Below the pieces are notes generated by a model. The model had not been told where the DNA came from. It was given only the letters and a program-made list of their open reading frames with translations, and made no database searches. Made by a program: the position numbers and the translations under genes. A stretch of DNA of 39,921 nucleotides, from contig JAPKYA010000082.1 of the NCBI GenBank assembly GCA_026394565.1, positions 1 to 39,921 on the forward strand, in the 5' to 3' direction. Of this stretch, positions 14,944 through 25,631 are shown one piece after another; position 1 is the first letter of the stretch, and each line of letters begins with the position of its first letter. This DNA comes from Methanothrix sp. (lineage in GTDB: Archaea > Halobacteriota > Methanosarcinia > Methanotrichales > Methanotrichaceae).

Positions 14944-15837
14944 TTAGACTTTTCTTTCCTTGCCGGCTAATGCTTCAAATCCAGTCACCACATCCAACAA
15001 TTCTGAGGTTATACCTGCCTGGCGCTCTCTGTGAAATTGAACATTAAGCTCACTCAGGTGCTCTTCTATATTTTTCTCTGCCATCTGCATAGATAAGAGC
15101 CGGCTGGCATTCTCGCTGGCCAGGGATTCAATGAAAGCACGATAAAGGGAGAAGAAAAGGTACTGCCGCATCAAAGATGAAAAAAGTTGATCGGCGTCCA
15201 TGGAAAAGGTAGGCAGAGTGTGCGACGGCCACTTTCTTTCAGTCAGGCCGCTTAGCCACTTAGTATCAAGAGGAATGAGGTGCACCATGTGAGGACTAGA
15301 TGCCGCATCCTGCACGGACCTGTTGTAGAAGAGTACTATCTGGTCAATACCCTTTTCCGTTCGCCACTCCTCGATCTTTACCAGCACTTCCAGCATAACC
15401 TGTGTGATGCCCAGATGGTTCCCACAAAAGCAAAAATGCGTCTCAACCGGCTGTCCTGCTTCATCAAGATGGGCAACCACCCGCTCTCCAACGGCAAGAG
15501 CTATCAGATCTTTATGCCTAGACTCATTCATTCTTTCGATGGCATAGGCTGAAATTTGCTCGTTAAAATTACCGCATAGTCCCTGGTCAGAACCGAAGAT
15601 AACAGCGCCTAGGCGCTTTCTTCCCTCAACGGCACCGGCTGTTAAAAGATTTTTCGGTGTATTCTGCAATACGATCTGAAGTCCCAACTCGATGGTATTA
15701 TTGTACTCGGCAAGCGAAGATACTGCCTGTTCATATTCTCGGATGTTGGACGCAGAAATCGTCTTCATTATCTTGACCAGAGACTGCAGCTCGCCGGCAT
15801 TTTTGATCTTCCTCTTCAAACGTTCCAGCTCTTCCAT
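14944..15837 (-). CDS. atpG: N-type F1Fo ATPase gamma subunit
   Basis: 297 residues. The rotor shaft: N-terminal helix LERLKRKIKNAGELQSLVKIMKTISASNIREYE, the Rossmann-like centre with VIFGSDQGLCGNFNEQI (the family's DQGLCG motif), and the C-terminal helix ASENASRLLSMQMAEKNIEEHL. It couples catalysis in the alpha3beta3 head to rotation of the c ring. It is the last gene of the operon, starting 10 bases after atpA, the order seen in alternate (N-type) ATPases. The C-terminus is short (GKERKV), ending at TAA. Confidence 0.93.
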   Translation of the reverse strand: MEELERLKRKIKNAGELQSLVKIMKTISASNIREYEQAVSSLAEYNNTIELGLQIVLQNTPKNLLTAGAVEGRKRLGAVIFGSDQGLCGNFNEQISAYAIERMNESRHKDLIALAVGERVVAHLDEAGQPVETHFCFCGNHLGITQVMLEVLVKIEEWRTEKGIDQIVLFYNRSVQDAASSPHMVHLIPLDTKWLSGLTERKWPSHTLPTFSMDADQLFSSLMRQYLFFSLYRAFIESLASENASRLLSMQMAEKNIEEHLSELNVQFHRERQAGITSELLDVVTGFEALAGKERKV

Positions 15838-15847
15838 ATTGTTCCTC

Positions 15848-17380
15848 TTATTTTTTCAGAGCAATTCTTGATATGTTCAGAATCTTCTCTTTATCATCAG
15901 AGCTGAGCGTTCCGGCAGACAAAATCCGCTGATATAATTCTGGTACCTCTTCTGAAAACGCCTTTCTGATCATCTTTTTTGCGAAGGAAATCTCGTCTAG
16001 TGGAATATCGTCCAAAACACCAGCAGTAATGGCCAGAAGAATGGCAATCTGCTCCGGAGCCGGCATTCGTTCATACCGGGGCTGTTTCAGCACCTCGCGG
16101 ATGTGCCGTCCACGTTCCAGAGTTTTTCGGGTTTCTTCGTCCAGCTTGGTTCCAAATCTTGCAAAAGCTTCCAGCTCCTCGAATTGGGAATAAGAAAGGC
16201 GCAGATTGCCGACGACTTCACGATAAGCCGGAAGCTGGCTCTTTCCTCCCACTCGGGAGACAGATTTACTCACATCAATGGCGGGCAAAACTCCCTCCTC
16301 GTATAGATCGGGGGAAAGATAGATCTGGCCATCGGTAATGGAAATGAGATTGGTGGGAATGTAAGCTGAAATGTCCTGAGCCTCAGTTTCAATGATGGGC
16401 AAAGCTGTAAGGCTGCCGCCGCTCTTCAGATGAGTGGATCTCTCCAGGAGGCGGGAATGAATATAAAATATGTCCCCCGGAAAGGCCTCCCTGCCGGGAG
16501 GACGGCGCAACAACAGAGACAGCTCCCGGTAAGAACGAGCATGGTGGGTCAAATCGTCATACACGATAAGCACATCTAGCCCTTTTTCCATGAAGTACTC
16601 TGCCATAGTGGTAGCAGCATAGGGAGCAATGAAATTTAGACCGGGTGGATCATCGCCCGTAGCCACAACAGCAATACACTTTTTCATGACATCATACTTA
16701 TGTAAATCGGCAATCACTCTAGCGACTGCCGACCTCTGCTGTCCAATAGCGCAGTAAACGCATATCATCCCTTCTTCTTGTTGATTGATTATGGCGTCAA
16801 GGGCAACTGCCGTCTTACCAATCTGACGGTCGCCCAATATCAATTCCCGCTGGCCTCTGCCGACAGGAATCATGGCATCCACCACGAGGATTCCTGTCTG
16901 AAGCGGGACATTCACGGGAGCCCGATCCATAATCGCCGGAGCTTCGCGCTCGATGGGTCGTCTTTCTGAAGAGCGGATCGGTTTGCCTTCATCAAGCGGC
17001 CTTCCCGTCGCATCTACCACCCTTCCCAGAAGCTCTTCTCCCACAGGCACGTCCATGACCCTTCCGGTTCGGCGCACTTCCTGTCCGGCTTTGATCTTTT
17101 CGCTTTTATCGAGCATGATAACTGCAACTTCTTCCGGATCTAGGTTGAAGGCAATCCCCAATTTTTCACCGGTAAATCTGATGAGCTCCTCAGATTTTAC
17201 ATGCGGCAAACCCTTAATGCGAGTGATGCCATTGCCCACATAGGATATTGTCCCTATCTCTTCAAACTTCAGTTGAGGCTGGTAGCTTTCAAGGGTTCGA
17301 CTGAGAGCAGCAAAGGTATTGGTCAGAGCTTCCCGAAGTTCCTTATTTTCGTTCGTTTCCATTTTCCACAGCACCATCAT
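15848..17380 (-). CDS. atpA: N-type F1Fo ATPase alpha subunit
   Basis: 510 residues. Non-catalytic nucleotide-binding subunit with Walker [10 protein letters not shown] (183-191), Walker B region [22 protein letters not shown], and the Arg-finger region [16 protein letters not shown] / [10 protein letters not shown] (the SxSRVG motif). The start ATG 17380 overlaps the atpF stop; ATG 17362 is an alternative with GGTG upstream. The N-terminus is shorter than in E. coli, and there is no separate delta gene in the operon to bind it; the C-terminus of AtpF probably substitutes. Confidence 0.95.
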   Translation of the reverse strand: MMVLWKMETNENKELREALTNTFAALSRTLESYQPQLKFEEIGTISYVGNGITRIKGLPHVKSEELIRFTGEKLGIAFNLDPEEVAVIMLDKSEKIKAGQEVRRTGRVMDVPVGEELLGRVVDATGRPLDEGKPIRSSERRPIEREAPAIMDRAPVNVPLQTGILVVDAMIPVGRGQRELILGDRQIGKTAVALDAIINQQEEGMICVYCAIGQQRSAVARVIADLHKYDVMKKCIAVVATGDDPPGLNFIAPYAATTMAEYFMEKGLDVLIVYDDLTHHARSYRELSLLLRRPPGREAFPGDIFYIHSRLLERSTHLKSGGSLTALPIIETEAQDISAYIPTNLISITDGQIYLSPDLYEEGVLPAIDVSKSVSRVGGKSQLPAYREVVGNLRLSYSQFEELEAFARFGTKLDEETRKTLERGRHIREVLKQPRYERMPAPEQIAILLAITAGVLDDIPLDEISFAKKMIRKAFSEEVPELYQRILSAGTLSSDDKEKILNISRIALKK

Positions 17381-18156
17381 TCTGCGTTTTTTTCGGATGC
17401 TCTTTGCTCAAGCGCTTCCGACAAATCAGCTTCCAGAGTATTCAGATAACTGGCGATGCTCCAGCCAATTCTCGTGTCGTGGGTGCTCATCTCCACCCCA
17501 CAGATCAACTCTGGCACAATCCCAAACTGCATTTTCACGTCCATTCCGGTTTGATTACGAACAATTTCCTTGATCCTTTGGCGCATCTCTTCGGGAATCT
17601 CAAAAGTGCTCCTCACTGTAATCTGCAGCCCAGTCGTTTTATAAAACTCCTTCATTTTCTCATTTTCAAATGCATCCATATTCTGCAGGCGTTTGATGAA
17701 AGTATTGAGTATCTGGCGCTCCAGATTCTCGTCGGCGAGATCCTGGAGGGCGCGGCGGACGATGGCGTATATCTCTTCGCCTGCATGCTGGCCCAGATCT
17801 GCAAGAAGCGACTCTTTTTGGCGCTCAAAATCCTCATACCATTTGGCTCTACTCGCCTCAACACTGTCGCGCGCTTTTTGCATTAAAACGGTCTGCAAAA
17901 CCTGTGCTTCTTCTGCAGTCTTGGTGTTCATTTCCTGGCTTTTTTCTGATAATTCCTGTAATATTTTGCTATAAGATTCGGCCTCTTGCTCTGCCTCTTT
18001 CTTCTTTTGTTCTGCCTCCTTCAATCGAGAGCTTATTTTCTGCTCTCGCTCGTCCATCAATTTGAGGACAGGCCTGTACAGGAAATGCCTGAGCAGGAAG
18101 ACCAGTATTAGAAAGTTGATAATTTGGGCGATTATGGTGAAATAGTCTATCTGCAC
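17377..18156 (-). CDS. atpF: N-type F1Fo ATPase b subunit with delta-like C-terminal region
   Basis: 259 residues, far longer than ordinary b (~155). One membrane helix ([20 protein letters not shown]) is followed by a long coiled coil ([20 protein letters not shown] and on). The last ~95 residues ([19 protein letters not shown], then [17 protein letters not shown] and [16 protein letters not shown]) resemble the C-terminal domain of the delta subunit. This fits the alternate-ATPase b family, which covers the missing delta. It is the peripheral stalk. The stop overlaps atpA's ATG by four bases. Confidence 0.92.
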   Translation of the reverse strand: MQIDYFTIIAQIINFLILVFLLRHFLYRPVLKLMDEREQKISSRLKEAEQKKKEAEQEAESYSKILQELSEKSQEMNTKTAEEAQVLQTVLMQKARDSVEASRAKWYEDFERQKESLLADLGQHAGEEIYAIVRRALQDLADENLERQILNTFIKRLQNMDAFENEKMKEFYKTTGLQITVRSTFEIPEEMRQRIKEIVRNQTGMDVKMQFGIVPELICGVEMSTHDTRIGWSIASYLNTLEADLSEALEQRASEKNAE

Positions 18157-18165
18157 TTTGTCCTC

Positions 18166-18447
18166 CTATTTTGCCACATAGCTCCAGAAGGGATTGGCAA
18201 AGATCAGGATGATAGATATCACAAAGCAGTAAATGGCAATAGATTCCACCATGGCCAGGCCGACGAAGAGAGTTCGAGTTATAGTATTTGCCTCATCAGG
18301 CTGCTGAGCGATAGCGCTCAAGGCCTTGGACAGCGCCCAGCCTTCACCGATTGCCGGCCCGATGGAGCCGATGGCCATGGTCATTCCTGCTACAACAATG
18401 GAAGCCATGCCGATGGTATCAACACTTGCTATATCAACGCCTACCAT
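18166..18447 (-). CDS. atpE: N-type F1Fo ATPase c subunit, Na+-type site
   Basis: 93 residues, two membrane helices with a longer N-terminus (~20 residues) than usual. Helix 1 contains GSIGPAIGEGWALSKALSAIAQQP; helix 2 contains FVGLAMVESIAIYCFVI. Aligned to the Na+-binding c subunit of Ilyobacter tartaricus (Q32, V63, E65, S66, Y70), the equivalents are E35, M66, E68, S69 and Y73. The E-S-x-x-x-Y triad of Na+ rotors is kept and Gln is replaced by Glu, giving a two-carboxylate site. This supports Na+ coupling, by family knowledge. It lies between atpB and atpF. Confidence 0.93.
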   Translation of the reverse strand: MVGVDIASVDTIGMASIVVAGMTMAIGSIGPAIGEGWALSKALSAIAQQPDEANTITRTLFVGLAMVESIAIYCFVISIILIFANPFWSYVAK

Positions 18448-18448
18448 A

Positions 18449-19150
18449 TCAATTTCCTCCTTTAGAACCTTTTACAGTTTTTCCCTCATTCGAGCTTGCT
18501 GAAACAATGTATACGGTGGCCAGAACCGCGAAAATATACGCCTGCACCTGGCCGATAAGCAGCCCCAGCAATTGCAGCAACACAGGCAGGAATAAAGGAG
18601 CGATGGTGAGCAAAATAGCGATCAACATGGTCTCGCTCATCATATTCCCGAACAGCCTTACAGCCATGGCCAGTGTGCGAGAAAACTCTCCAATGATATG
18701 GAAAGGCAGCATCAAGACCGTGGGCTCGGCATAGTGCTTGAGATAGCCGACAATCCCCGATTGTGCAATTCCGTAGATAGGAACGGCAAAGAAGACGCAG
18801 ATGGCCAGCGCTGCCGTTGTGGAAATGGAGCTGGTCGGCGTACGATAACCAGGCACGATGTCCAGCAAATTGGCAACCGAGATGAATAGAAATAAAGTGC
18901 CTGAGAAGGGCAAATAACGATCCGGATTCATCTGGGCGATTTCTCGTATCTGGCTTTGCATGTAGGTGATGATTGTTTCAAACAGGTTCTGCGAGCGCGA
19001 GAGCGGCGGTTCCACGGAAAGACGGCGTGCGGACAGCCAGCCCAAAATGACGAGCAATGCCATTACTACCCAGGTGAAAACTATGGTTTCATTGATGGAA
19101 ACGAATCCCCATCGCCAGAAAACAACCTCATCAGGACTCAACTCAACCAC
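18449..19150 (-). CDS. atpB: N-type F1Fo ATPase a subunit
   Basis: 233 residues with about five to six membrane helices. The essential stator Arg is R165 in AMAVRLFGNMMSE. GQVQAYIFAVLATVYI near the C-terminus is the conserved helix facing the c ring, with the usual Gln. It forms the ion half-channels with the c ring. The start ATG (19150) is one base after the atpR stop and the gene ends one base before atpE, so spacing is extremely tight. Confidence 0.94.
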   Translation of the reverse strand: MVELSPDEVVFWRWGFVSINETIVFTWVVMALLVILGWLSARRLSVEPPLSRSQNLFETIITYMQSQIREIAQMNPDRYLPFSGTLFLFISVANLLDIVPGYRTPTSSISTTAALAICVFFAVPIYGIAQSGIVGYLKHYAEPTVLMLPFHIIGEFSRTLAMAVRLFGNMMSETMLIAILLTIAPLFLPVLLQLLGLLIGQVQAYIFAVLATVYIVSASSNEGKTVKGSKGGN

Positions 19151-19438
19151 TTAGTCCGCCTCCATGTGAGCCTGAAGACCAAAGCGGCGAATCAGCGCAA
19201 GCTTGGATAAAACGAAGCCCGCCAGGCTGAAGACCAGCACTTCTAAACCGTTGCCGGAAATGAGGTAAAAACCAAAGAGGCAAACTGCCGATCGTCCCAG
19301 TAAACTGCTCATAGTCAAGAGAGCCGGCTGCTTTGAATTATGCAGACGCTTCAAAGTCAGCCACAGCCCGCCGAAGTAGAGAAATCCAAGCAGGATACCG
19401 GATATCAAGCTTAGGGTCAGCGTTAGGATTTCATTCAT
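19151..19438 (-). CDS. atpR: AtpR, N-ATPase-specific membrane protein
   Basis: 95 residues from ATG 19438; the longer open frame upstream lies within atpQ. Three hydrophobic segments: LTLSLISGILLGFLYFGGLW, a middle one with LLGRSAVCLFGFYLISG, and VLVFSLAGFVLSKLALI. Its position and length match AtpR, which occurs only in N-type ATPase operons. It is thought to help c-ring assembly, with a buried Arg (here the R of LLGR) pairing with the c-subunit carboxylate. It overlaps atpQ by eight bases. Confidence 0.88.
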   Translation of the reverse strand: MNEILTLTLSLISGILLGFLYFGGLWLTLKRLHNSKQPALLTMSSLLGRSAVCLFGFYLISGNGLEVLVFSLAGFVLSKLALIRRFGLQAHMEAD

Positions 19439-19751
19439 CGCTTTGACTCCCCTCAATTTTTTCCCGCTCTCGCTCAACCCAATACCAGGCATTAACACAA
19501 CCAACAGCCAGGCCAATGGACAAAAATGTAAGAGTCCAGGAGATCTGCCCTGGGTATCTGATATCCATCCAGATTCCAATCGCTACGCCGATCAAAGTGG
19601 GGATGGCCACCGACCAGCCAATCATTCCCATCATTCCCAGACCAAGCCATATGCCCTTGTTTTTATCCCTTCTGGCTTTCATTTTGCGCGCTTCTTTCGT
19701 GCCAATCTTTTCCGGAAACTCCTCACGATTTTCAGCGTTCAATTTAGCCAT
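19431..19751 (-). CDS. atpQ: AtpQ (AtpI/AtpZ-like), N-ATPase accessory membrane protein
   Basis: 106 residues from ATG 19751 (GGGAGTAGGG just upstream); TTG 19754 is possible. A basic N-terminal part (KEARKMKARRDKNKG) precedes two membrane helices with GLGMMGMIGWSVAIPTLIGV, then IGIWMDIRYPGQISWTLTFL and IGLAVGCVNAWYWV. This is the AtpI/AtpZ-like family of small proteins encoded before atpB and linked to c-ring assembly or Mg2+/Ca2+ uptake; the gene is named atpQ in N-ATPase operons. Confidence 0.87.
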   Translation of the reverse strand: MAKLNAENREEFPEKIGTKEARKMKARRDKNKGIWLGLGMMGMIGWSVAIPTLIGVAIGIWMDIRYPGQISWTLTFLSIGLAVGCVNAWYWVEREREKIEGSQSDE

Positions 19752-19756
19752 CAACC

Positions 19757-21513
<1,757 letters not shown>

Positions 21514-21540
21514 CTAAGCCCTTGATTAATCTTCATGCTT

Positions 21541-21549
21541 CTATAAATC
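21541..21549 (-). promoter_or_regulatory. Possible TATA box of the atp operon
   Basis: Minus-strand GATTTATAG lies ~40 bases before the atpD ATG and would place transcription start ~12-15 bases before it. No clear Shine-Dalgarno sequence is seen at atpD. Weak evidence. Confidence 0.3.
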
Positions 21550-21565
21550 TCAATTCAGACCGTAA

Positions 21566-22140
21566 CTTCAGCATAAACCTCTTTCGTCCTCTCTGCAATC
21601 CTGTCCTAGCTGAATTCCTCTCAGATTTTGTTCTGCCCTGCCAAAGCCAGGTCTTCATCTCTTCATGGTTCTTAAGCAGCCGGTTGATGCATCAGGCCAT
21701 GGAAATGATGCTCACCTTGCTCTCCGGTATGGAGTAAGTCGCCTTCAGCTCTTTTTGCATGGTCGTTGGGGTTACTATTATCCGGGGGATTCATAGCCAT
21801 CTAGCCACTCCCGGCGGGAGATCTCCTAAAGAGGCTACGGCCTCATTTGTTCCCGTTCCTGCCCCATTTCGTGCTGTGCAAGTTGAGTACATAGGGAAGG
21901 CCATATTCGGATTTTATGCGGTTTAAAACCCGAACAGATATATCCGGATCAATCGGAGTCCGCTTTCTGATAATGAACTCCATTGATCCTGTCGAAGCTA
22001 TCGAAATCGCCCTGCAGGGTAAAGACGTGCACCTTGTGGCCTCTCTTAGCTATGGCCTCAGATAATTCCGATATGTGTGGGGGCATACCGCCCACTTTTA
22101 TGGAATAAAGACTCTCCCTGGAGAACATTCCTATTCGCAT
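21566..22140 (-). pseudogene. Decayed second copy of the GT4 glycosyltransferase
   Basis: The N-terminal 64 codons (21949-22140) are still open and closely match the intact gene: MRIGMFSRESLYSIKVGG, PHISELSEAIAKRGHKVHVFT, DSFDRINGVHYQKAD. Beyond this the copy is broken by stops, frameshifts and two large deletions. Plus-strand pieces such as ccactcccgg, agcagccggtt and tcagcataaac match the intact gene in the same order (equivalents of ~13330-13480 and 13945-14170). The upstream flank 22141-22345 is also similar to 14473-14690. It is a dead direct repeat on the other side of the atp operon. Confidence 0.85.
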
Positions 22141-22584
22141 TGCCCTATCCTTTCAGACTCGGTTATGCTGATCGCCTCAACAATAGGATTTTCAAGGTTT
22201 TTATTCTGTATCAAACTTATTGGATATATACGTTTCTTATCTAAGACGAAGGAGAGGTTAAGGGCTAAATAGTTTTAGCCTCTAAAGGACAATATCAAAA
22301 TGTAGATCTTCTTTGCCGGAGTGGATATGAAATCGAAATTGAAATGATTGCGAGGTAAATCTCTCACGAGAATTGGCTTCTCTATGAAATTAGTGCAAAA
22401 AACTTATATCTAATTACATTGATATTAGATGTACAAAAAGAAAATTCCTCCGTCCAGTCAGCATGAAGTCATCACAGCTCGCATCTATCGCTGATTGCAT
22501 CTGTAGGCAGAATCCCACCGGGATGGTGAGATATTGTTGGCAACTATGTGATCTATTCTATAAGCTGTGATAGGATGTGATAAA
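22141..22584. other. Intergenic: rest of the glycosyltransferase-region duplication and mrp leader
   Basis: About 440 bases without a gene. The first 200-300 are a diverged copy of 14473-14780. A TATA-like TTCTATAAG near 22554-22564 could serve the Mrp gene, but it leaves only a short leader. Confidence 0.45.
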
Positions 22585-23475
22585 GTGAATGAAAGTTCCG
22601 CTACACCAAAAGAGAAGAACTGCGACAGACGCTGCGACTCCTGCCCGGAACGCAGCTCCTGTTCCGATTCCGGTGCCATAAAGATAGCGAGCCGCATGAG
22701 CAGGATAAAGCACAAGATCCTGGTGGGAAGCGGCAAAGGCGGCACGGGAAAGAGCACTATCGCCGCCAACCTGGCCGTGACTTTGAAGCGCAGAGGCTAC
22801 AGAGTCGGACTTCTGGATGCAGATATCACCGGCCCGGACATACCCAAGCTGCTGGGAATCGAGGACATCCACCTGCATTCCGGGCCGGAGGGTATAGAGC
22901 CGGCAGATGCCGAAGGAGTAAAGGTGGTCTCCATGGCCCTTCTCCTGGAGAGCAAGAACTCTGCCGTGGTCTGGAGGGGTCCGATGAAGGCGGCAGCCAT
23001 AAAGCAGTTCCTGTCCGATGTCAACTGGGGTGACCTTGACTTCTTCATCGTTGATCTGCCGCCAGGAACGAGTGACGAGCCCCTGAGCCTCGTCCAGCTC
23101 ATACCTGATCTTTCCGGAGCCTTGGTGGTGACAACGCCGCAGGGAGTAGCTCTCCTCGACTCCCGCAAGGCGGTGACCATGTTCCAGGATATGGGGGTTC
23201 CAGTGCTGGGGATGATCGAGAATATGAGCTGGTTGTCTTGTCCCAGGTGCGGAGAGAAAATTGAGATCTTCAGGAGAGGTAACGGAGAGGCTGCTGCCAA
23301 GGAGCTGGGAGTGGACTTCTTGGGAGCAATACCTATGGACCCTGAAGTGGGAAGTCTGGCCGAACAGGGCCTGGCTTTTGCCGGACGCGAGACAAAGGCT
23401 CAAGAGGCCTTCGATGCCATTGTCTCCAAAGTCCTGGAAAAGCTCTTGCCTCATTTGCAGGGGACGGAAAATTAA
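22585..23475 (+). CDS. Mrp/NBP35-family Fe-S cluster carrier ATPase (ApbC-like)
   Basis: 296 residues from GTG 22585, chosen for GGATGTGAT 4 bases upstream; GTG 22567 is also in frame. The N-terminus carries CDRRCDSCPERSSC, ending in the C-x2-C-x5-C of NBP35-type proteins. The deviant Walker A is GSGKGGTGKSTIAANLA, with DADITGPDIP and DFFIVDLPPGTSDE following. The C-terminal CPRCG is the conserved CPxC that bridges an Fe-S cluster in the dimer. It assembles and transfers [4Fe-4S] clusters, fitting the Fe-S-rich methanogen proteome. It stands alone here. Confidence 0.93.
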   Translation: MNESSATPKEKNCDRRCDSCPERSSCSDSGAIKIASRMSRIKHKILVGSGKGGTGKSTIAANLAVTLKRRGYRVGLLDADITGPDIPKLLGIEDIHLHSGPEGIEPADAEGVKVVSMALLLESKNSAVVWRGPMKAAAIKQFLSDVNWGDLDFFIVDLPPGTSDEPLSLVQLIPDLSGALVVTTPQGVALLDSRKAVTMFQDMGVPVLGMIENMSWLSCPRCGEKIEIFRRGNGEAAAKELGVDFLGAIPMDPEVGSLAEQGLAFAGRETKAQEAFDAIVSKVLEKLLPHLQGTEN

Positions 23476-23551
23476 GGCCAGGGTTCATGCGGAATTGATC
23501 ATAACCGTTGTATATTGATAATGGAAATAGTATTAAAAGGAGCTGTTTGCA

Positions 23552-23716
23552 ATGGGACGAGTACAAGGTAAAGTGGCCATAGTCACGGGATAGACCTACG
23601 GAATAGGCGAGGCTATAGCCAGGGTACTGGCTAGAGAAGGTGCTGTGTCTATAATCACAGGCAGAAGCCAAGAAGAAGGAAAGAAAGTCGTAGAGGAGAT
23701 CACCAGTGCTGGATGA
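23552..23716 (+). pseudogene. Short-chain dehydrogenase (SDR) N-terminal remnant
   Basis: From ATG 23552 (AAAAGGAG upstream) the frame reads MGRVQGKVAIVTG, a TAG stop at 23591, then TYGIGEAIARVLAREGA and a further 20 residues, ending at TGA. It is the N-terminal NAD(P)-binding beta-alpha-beta of an SDR with the TGxxxGIG motif. The stop falls inside this Gly-rich motif, and everything after ~55 residues is gone, replaced by a CDF fragment. It is certainly non-functional as an SDR. Confidence 0.8.
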
Positions 23717-23783
23717 AATGAAACGAAGGTTAAAGGAGCTTTTAGGGATAGAACATACCACCATCCACCTTGAAGGGAAATAG
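23706..23783 (+). pseudogene. CDF (cation diffusion facilitator) transporter C-terminal remnant
   Basis: In the +1 frame relative to the SDR piece, 25 codons read VLDEMKRRLKELLGIEHTTIHLEGK and stop at TAG. This matches the C-terminal end of CDF metal transporters, whose cytoplasmic domain ends in a helix plus HxTIQ(L/V)E-type strand. It overlaps the end of the SDR remnant by 11 bases, so a deletion appears to have fused two genes. Confidence 0.6.
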
Positions 23784-23838
23784 TGGCAAATGGCCCCTAC
23801 ATCCTTCATGTTATCGATTTCCTTGAATATCATCTTTT

Positions 23839-24600
23839 CTATCCCTTCTTCATCTTAGCCAGATCCTCAATGATTTCGACATACTGCTTGACCAAGGACT
23901 TGCTCATCTCCAGCTCAGAAGCAATATTTTCTGCGGGAATCCCATCGCCATGAAGCTTTAGAACCTTTTTAAAACCCTTGATGTACCTATCGCATGCTTC
24001 TTCACTGTGGGAAGTCCTCCTCGCGATCTCTGGCGTTGGGACGTTACTAACAAACTGCTGGATGATTATCTTCTTGTGAGTTAGTGTCGGACCAATATCG
24101 TGAATAGTCCCGCGATAAGGCAAGACAACGCCTTTTTCTAACTGGAACTCCTTGATGTCCTTGCCGATAGTGCCTGCACTCACTCCGATCAAGAGACTCA
24201 CGTCTGCCTGATTTAGGACGCCACCTTGCCCATAAGCTTCACGAAGTATCCTGGCCACCTTACACTTCCGGATCTCCTTGGCAGAATAACCATCAAGTCT
24301 CAGCTTTAAATCGTCCTGACTGGCAATGGATAAGATAACCGGAACCATCCTGGTGTTCTCGATAGTCTTGTTCCGCCCAGGATATTCATCTTTATGCGCT
24401 GCCCACCATACAACCTGACCGGCATCAAGTTTCCAGCCATCTTTCATATGTCTGTTGAACTCGACGAGCAAGTCCTTGATGAACATCTCCTGGATTTTTT
24501 CGCCTCCGAGGAACTTGTATTCCTGGGTGAGCATCTGCTTGACAGAGTTTTCGAATCCTTTATACTTCCGAAGGCTCCTCTCTGCATTTGAATCATTCAT
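23839..24600 (-). CDS. DUF1670-family HTH protein
   Basis: 253 residues from ATG 24600, which overlaps the stop of the upstream paralogue (TCATGA). DUF1670 hallmarks: GQVVWWAAHKDEYPGRNKT, RMVPVILSI, KVARILREAYGQGGVLNQADVSLLIGVSAGTIGKDIKEF (first HTH), GTIHDIGPTLTHKKIII, and a second HTH, NIASELEMSKSLVKQYVEII. The family occurs in methanogens and some bacteria, often as tandem pairs. Role is unknown but DNA binding is likely. Confidence 0.85.
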   Translation of the reverse strand: MNDSNAERSLRKYKGFENSVKQMLTQEYKFLGGEKIQEMFIKDLLVEFNRHMKDGWKLDAGQVVWWAAHKDEYPGRNKTIENTRMVPVILSIASQDDLKLRLDGYSAKEIRKCKVARILREAYGQGGVLNQADVSLLIGVSAGTIGKDIKEFQLEKGVVLPYRGTIHDIGPTLTHKKIIIQQFVSNVPTPEIARRTSHSEEACDRYIKGFKKVLKLHGDGIPAENIASELEMSKSLVKQYVEIIEDLAKMKKG

Positions 24601-25424
24601 GAGTTCATCACTCCGGGGCTCTCGCTGCATAGCTTCAAACTTTTTTTGGATGGCATAGGTTCGGATAGGATCTGCCGGAATCGCATTTGGGATTCTGGAC
24701 GATCCTTAAAAGTTTCGTAGAGGTCCAGATATTCCTGAATGAGTCTCTCAGACATGTCTGTCAGTTCGCGTATTTCTGGCAAGGAATATTCGCGACTGTA
24801 GAATCGAACTACCTTCGAGAAACCTGAGAGATACCTCTGAACCGAAAAGCCGGAGTGGCCGGTCTTGCGTTCGATGTCGGTGTACTCATAGCCTTCGAGC
24901 CACATCTTTACAACTTTCGATTTATGTGTCACCCCTGGGCCAATATCTTGAAGCGTTCCGCGGGTGGGAACATCGATTCCTTGCTGTTTCAACTCCTTAA
25001 CATCTCGCCTGATTGTTCTTCTGGAGGTGCAGAGAAGTACTGCCAGATCTTCTTGCGTCAGAAGACCGCTTTGATCCAGAGCTTCATTTGCCATCCGAAT
25101 TACTTTGTGCTTTCGCAATGCAGAAGTGCCTTCCTCGGATAGGACATTTAAATCGTTTCTGTCATGAAATGTTAGATGGACTGGGACCGTTTTTATGTCA
25201 GAAATTCTTTTACCAGGAGGCTCTGAGGCGGAGGCTGCATGGAAGACGATCTGGCCTTCATGAATCTTTTCGCCAAAGGTCTCGTTGACGAAATCCCATA
25301 TCAGATTCACCAGCGAGCGACATGTTGCCTTGGGAAAGGCGTAGTCGGTTTCAAGCGTTTGGAATAATCTATGCTGAGCGCTTCTCACCCAAGGACCCTT
25401 GTAAACCAGATCGGGCTCGTCCAT
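24597..25424 (-). CDS. DUF1670-family HTH protein (paralogue of the next gene)
   Basis: 275 residues if started at ATG 25424, where GGTGGG lies upstream; the open frame extends to 25574 but the extra part looks non-coding. Family segments: EGQIVFHAASASEPPGKR, TVPVHLTF, LLTQEDLAVLLCTSRRTIRRDVKEL (HTH), RGTLQDIGPGVTHKSKVVKM, and a C-terminal HTH, EIRELTDMSERLIQEYLDLY. It is co-translated with the downstream paralogue through a four-base overlap. A two-component DUF1670 pair is thus present. Confidence 0.82.
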   Translation of the reverse strand: MDEPDLVYKGPWVRSAQHRLFQTLETDYAFPKATCRSLVNLIWDFVNETFGEKIHEGQIVFHAASASEPPGKRISDIKTVPVHLTFHDRNDLNVLSEEGTSALRKHKVIRMANEALDQSGLLTQEDLAVLLCTSRRTIRRDVKELKQQGIDVPTRGTLQDIGPGVTHKSKVVKMWLEGYEYTDIERKTGHSGFSVQRYLSGFSKVVRFYSREYSLPEIRELTDMSERLIQEYLDLYETFKDRPESQMRFRQILSEPMPSKKSLKLCSESPGVMNS

Positions 25425-25605
25425 TTGTGTCATCCATCCCACCAATGCACGAATTCGTATGCAGAGGTATTTTAATGTAGGGGACATTTGGACGAATAGT
25501 AAAAACTGTGGACAGGGCGTGGTGGTCTGTCCGGGGGAAAAGGGGAAGCTTTGAGGCGATAGGCAGCCCTTCACTCAAAGCCTTTTGGGCGATCAGAACG
25601 CATCT

Positions 25606-25628
25606 AAAAAAAAAAGACCGCTGAGGCT
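25606..25628 (-). terminator. Terminator of the second rhodanese operon
   Basis: Ten T in a row on the minus strand (25615-25606), ~17 bases after the stop at 25632, preceded by the small stem AGGC...GCCT. It ends the operon that starts at arsR (30858). Confidence 0.65.
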
Positions 25629-25631
25629 TTA

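Noticed and set aside
22558-23454. 298-codon minus-strand frame over the Mrp gene
   Set aside because: The plus-strand product has Walker A, CPxC and NBP35-type Cys; the antisense has nothing recognisable.
23591-23593. In-frame TAG in the SDR remnant as a pyrrolysine codon
   Set aside because: The gene is also truncated and fused to a CDF fragment; a Gly-rich nucleotide loop is an unlikely place for pyrrolysine, and no pyl genes are in the window.
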